A stretch of 60,000 bases of DNA, taken from the NCBI GenBank assembly GCA_009746045.1, contig RPFO01000667.1, positions 2,466,317-2,526,316 on the forward strand, in the 5' to 3' direction. The stretch comes from Mesostigma viride (Eukaryota; Streptophyta; Mesostigmatophyceae; Mesostigmatales; Mesostigmataceae). The translations under genes and the position numbers were made by a program. Under the pieces are notes generated by a model, which had not been told where the DNA came from, did not search any database, and saw only the letters and a program-made list of their open reading frames with translations. Within the stretch, counting starts at the first letter, position 1. Each line of letters opens with the position of its first letter. Positions 57,025 to 60,000 of this stretch are shown in pieces.

Positions 57025-58195
57025 ATGGCGAATAAACGCGCCTCGACGCAACGCAGCCTGGCGGCTGCGCTCGGCAATGAAAATACGTCTGCAGCTCCGG
57101 CTGCAGCTTCGCCATCAGGTCCGGCAGGCGGCGATGACACTAGTCGTGCACTGGTGGTCGTCCAGCAACCTCCCGGACTTAACGCCTCGCCATCTGCATC
57201 GCCTGACCCCAAGCGCACCCGCTCAGCCGACCAAACAGGAGGGTCTTCACGCCCCTCAGAACCGAGCTTTCGGCCCCGGCCTTTCAAGGTCGACGATTAC
57301 GACTGGGCCAACCCGTCTCCGACCGATGCTATGCGCTGCATCTTCTTCGGGGATTACGCTTCGCTTTACGACCTGTGCCACCATCTCCACTCCAACCGTC
57401 GCCTCCTCCTCCCGGACGGCCGCCGATGGCTCCCCCTCCCGCTGCCCGGAAACATCCCCCGCCCCGAACTCCAGCACGCCATCCTCAACTCCCTTCTCCA
57501 GCGCTCCGACGGCGAGATCTGGGCTGCAACCGTCACCGCCCCCACCCTTCGTTCCATCCTCGCGGAAGCCTTTCAGCAGCACGTGACCCCCCTTAATTGC
57601 TGCCGACATTTCAGCAATCGGCGGCACGCTGACTGCTGAACTTCCTCACATTTCCACCGCCGCCGCCTCCACCTCCACCGCCGTTTCCGCCTTCACTGCC
57701 GACATCAAAGCCCAGCTCCTCGACCTCGACCAACGCCTTCAAGCCACCGCCACCGCCCTTGAGAGCTTGCATGACACCGCCGGCCTCACCGCCCAAGCGG
57801 TGCAGGAAATCGCTGCCCAGCCGGCACCTGCTGGCCCGGCCAGTGATGTTCCCTCCACCTGGGCGGACTTGCTTAAGCATCATACCACCTCCACCACCTC
57901 CACCATCGCGGCACAACTCAAGCAACAAGCCCTCGACCTTCGCGAGGCGGCCGAGCTCGACAAGCGCAGCCACAATATCATCGTCAAGCACTTCGACCAG
58001 CCGGCAGGTGAGACCTCCACGAGTCTCCTTGAGGCAGTTAAGCGCGCCATTCTTGCCCCCATGTTACTCACTGGTGAGCTGCGGATGTCGGCTGTCCGCC
58101 TCCCCCGCGCGCGGGGGAAGGCTGGCCCGGCACCCGTGCTCCTCACCTTTAAGTACATGACGGACAAGCTGGCGTTCCTTAAACTGATCAGTGTG
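57025..58195 (+). pseudogene. LINE ORF1, second copy, frameshifted and truncated
   Basis: ATG 57025 opens a frame with ALVVVQQPPGLNASPSASPD and DYASLYDLCHHLHSNRRLLL up to about 57595. Homology then continues in another frame with a coiled coil (57640-57950) and the RRM-like block (IIVKHFDQPAGETSTSLLEA...APVLLTFKYMTDKLAFLK). It stops at about 58195, where an AATACGGC repeat cluster begins. The upstream word CTTTCTAAGACGCAC (56977-56991) also precedes the ORF1 at 34 kb, a shared 5' UTR element. Confidence 0.7.
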
Positions 58196-58290
58196 AGCCA
58201 ATACGGCAATACGGCAATACGGCAAAACCTCGGCGTATTGCGTATTGCCGTATTATACGCGTATTATACGTATTATACGCCAAAAAAAAA
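58196..58290. repeat. Inverted AATACGGC/GCCGTATT repeat cluster
   Basis: Three direct AATACGGC units are followed by inverse CGTATTGCCGTATT and GTATTATAC words, then an A run. It is probably a small foldback insertion that cut the ORF1. Confidence 0.55.
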
Positions 58291-58439
58291 AAAAGTGGTT
58301 TTTTGACCGGAAAAGTGGATTTTCAAATAGGATAAAATATTCTAAGGTGTTTATCCCATGGGTGTGCCTCTCAAAAACTCTTGCTTATGTCTCAAACTTG
58401 ATGAATACCAATGCAATGCACGTAGACTGGTCATAGCCT

Positions 58440-58540
58440 ATTAATTAACTAATTAATTAAAATCATAGCTCCGTTGGGAGCATATGTAACACATAGCCCT
58501 GAGAAAGGGGCATCTATGGGTTTGTAATACAATCAGGGCT
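58440..58540 (-). mobile_element. LINE family 2 tail remnant
   Basis: A TTAATTAA run followed by the inverse of the family-2 hairpin core (GCTCCGTTGGGAGC at about 58468-58481). Confidence 0.5.
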
Positions 58541-59089
58541 ACAACCTGCAGGTGGAGGATGTACAACTGTCACCTGCTCTGGGTGCACAAGGTGCACCTG
58601 CACCGCCATGATGGTTCATGCCTCCTTATCAAGCACAGGCACCCAGGGGGGGCTTGAGGAGAGGGCCTAGAGGGCCTGCATGACATATGGGGTGGAGGGT
58701 ATGTGGCTAGGCTATAGCTGGTGTACACATGGCATCTCAAAGATCATAGCCTATTGACACTCACTTGGTTGTCTATAGTTGCATGAAGTGTGATATATAC
58801 TCACCCATTTGTATAATTGAATTAATCTTTATTCCATGCATACAATGTCATGCACCATGCCCTACTAAACACAATTGCAGGCAGCCACCATGATGAACCA
58901 TTATTTTATTAATGCTAATTGACCAAATTCTTTATTATTCCTTAATTATGACAACCATTAATTAATTGCTAAGTCATGCGGCAAGAAGGTCCAGTTCCTC
59001 CACCTAGAAGCCCAAAAGGCCAAAACCAACATGGCAATAAACAAATTCAGGTAGCATCACCACCCATGCCATGAACATGCATCATCATA

Positions 59090-59480
59090 TGAGATGTAAA
59101 ATCCCATCTATCTAAAGTTCTTGAGACATGCATCATTGCAGCAGGCAACCACCATGCCATACACTGTCATGCACCATGCCATACATAAACACATATGCAG
59201 GCAGCCACCACCATGCCATACATACAATGTCATGCATCATCATATGAGATGTAAAATCCTATCTGTCTACAGTTCTAGAGACATGCATCATTGCAGCAGG
59301 CAACCACCATGCCATACACTGTCATGCACCATGCCATAAACACACGTACTACTATGCAGGCAGCCACCACCATGCCATACATACAATGTCATGCACCATG
59401 CCATAAACACATATGCAGGCAGCCACCACCATCATTGCCATACATACAATGTCATGCAACATGCCATAAACATGCATCAT
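59090..59480 (+). repeat. Imperfect tandem repeats of CATGCCATACATACAATGTC type
   Basis: Several imperfect copies of a word including GCAGGCAGCCACCACCATGC and CATACAATGTCATGCACCAT, 60-120 bp apart. The Met/His/Cys-rich frames across it have no domain signal. Confidence 0.7.
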
Positions 59481-59640
59481 GATGTGAGATTGTGAGTCCT
59501 ACGTCCTACCACTTGAAAAGCAAAGTACACATGCCACGTACAAATGAGGCGAGCTGCCGGCTGGCCAGCCAGTGGCCAGCCCCAAGCTCTAGCGCCACCA
59601 TGCACGGCACTCTAAATCTAGGCCAGCAAACTAAACTGGC

Positions 59641-60000
59641 TTATGCCTCCAGGGCATCCTCATCGGAAATCTCCTTCAGCTTTGATAAAGCTTGCAGGTT
59701 GTGGTGTGTGCTGATGAGCCTGTTGTGCATGATGTGGCTCATCCGGTTCCGACGCAGGCTCTTGATCCACCCAGCGCTGCTGTTGACACGTTCCACAGCA
59801 CCGCTGGAGACCGGCTGGGCCAGCACCTTCATCGCCACGTCCTGCAGCTCCTTGGTGGTATCTCCCCACGTCATCCACCACTCCCACGGCTCCAGCTTGC
59901 CATTTGCGACATGCAAAGCGGCCGCAATGGCTTCTGGGGCGCCGAAGCTGCCACGTTTCGTGTGGTACTGGGTGAGCTGGCTCATCGCGCGGGCCACCTT
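59641..60000 (-). CDS. hAT-family transposase, C-terminal end (runs off the window)
   Basis: The reverse-strand frame, open at the right edge, encodes KLEPWEWWMTWGDTTKELQDVAMKVLAQPVSSGAVERVNS followed by RNRMSHIMHNRLISTHHNL. The W...L...A..VLA.P.SS...ER..S...RNR......L....NL pattern is the hAT C-terminal dimerisation domain of Ac/Tam3-type transposases. The stop is at 59641. Most of the protein (BED finger, DDE core) lies outside the window, so intactness is unknown. Confidence 0.8.
   Translation of the reverse strand, partial: KVARAMSQLTQYHTKRGSFGAPEAIAAALHVANGKLEPWEWWMTWGDTTKELQDVAMKVLAQPVSSGAVERVNSSAGWIKSLRRNRMSHIMHNRLISTHHNLQALSKLKEISDEDALEA

Noticed and set aside
57256-57991. Reverse-strand Gly/Glu-rich frames across 57.3-58.0 kb
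   Set aside because: They are shadows of the LINE ORF1 copy on the forward strand.

Overview
The window looks like nuclear DNA of a green alga. The genes have GT-AG introns with C-rich acceptors, one gene has a chloroplast-type leader, and TBL-like, GT29 and MraY families occur together. A scale-bearing prasinophyte would fit the mix of sulfotransferase, GT29 and MraY, but this is inference. There is no operon, CRISPR array, rRNA or convincing tRNA gene.

Five spliced or intronless host genes can be supported. They are an SGNH/PC-esterase-like secreted protein (3459-4487, -), a three-exon sulfotransferase (5846-9272, +), a TBL-like O-acetyltransferase with an N-terminal membrane anchor (12456-13970, -), a nine-exon mraY (15816-23108, +), and a 13-exon GT29 sialyltransferase-like gene (37292-48239, -). 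A sixth gene, an NADPH-dependent FMN reductase (from 53806, +), is clear except for its last exon. Four of the six are secretory-pathway, glycan-decorating families: two PC-esterases, a sulfotransferase and a GT29. mraY is the plastid/bacterial-type peptidoglycan lipid I synthase, with all signature blocks present and exon phases that agree across all nine exons.

The rest is mostly transposon debris. At least three LINE families occur as 5'-truncated copies in both orientations (2.2, 9.7, 11.2-11.9, 23.8-28.6, 30.1-32.8, 33.4-35.8 and 56.4-58.5 kb). Each ends in a family-specific hairpin followed by a TTAA-type tail, and two copies keep exact 11-bp target duplications. A fragment of a Polinton/virophage-type packaging ATPase and a neighbouring virus-like gene (about 9.9-11.2 kb) is wedged between LINE insertions. 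Non-autonomous DNA elements include a 720-bp element with 8-bp target duplications and an unfilled paralogous site in this same window, a 555-bp element carrying two 150-bp-class palindromes, and a 1.9-kb hAT-like element containing further nested inverted repeats. The C-terminal end of a hAT transposase gene lies at the right edge.

The most unusual pattern is that three unrelated genes (mraY, FMN reductase, GT29) each have an intron that starts with a minisatellite whose unit repeats the end of the preceding exon plus the 5' splice site, with period 30, 31 or 48 bp. Very long simple repeats are also present: (TTG)n of about 1.28 kb, (GGGT)n, (CCCT)n and a G-rich intronic tract.
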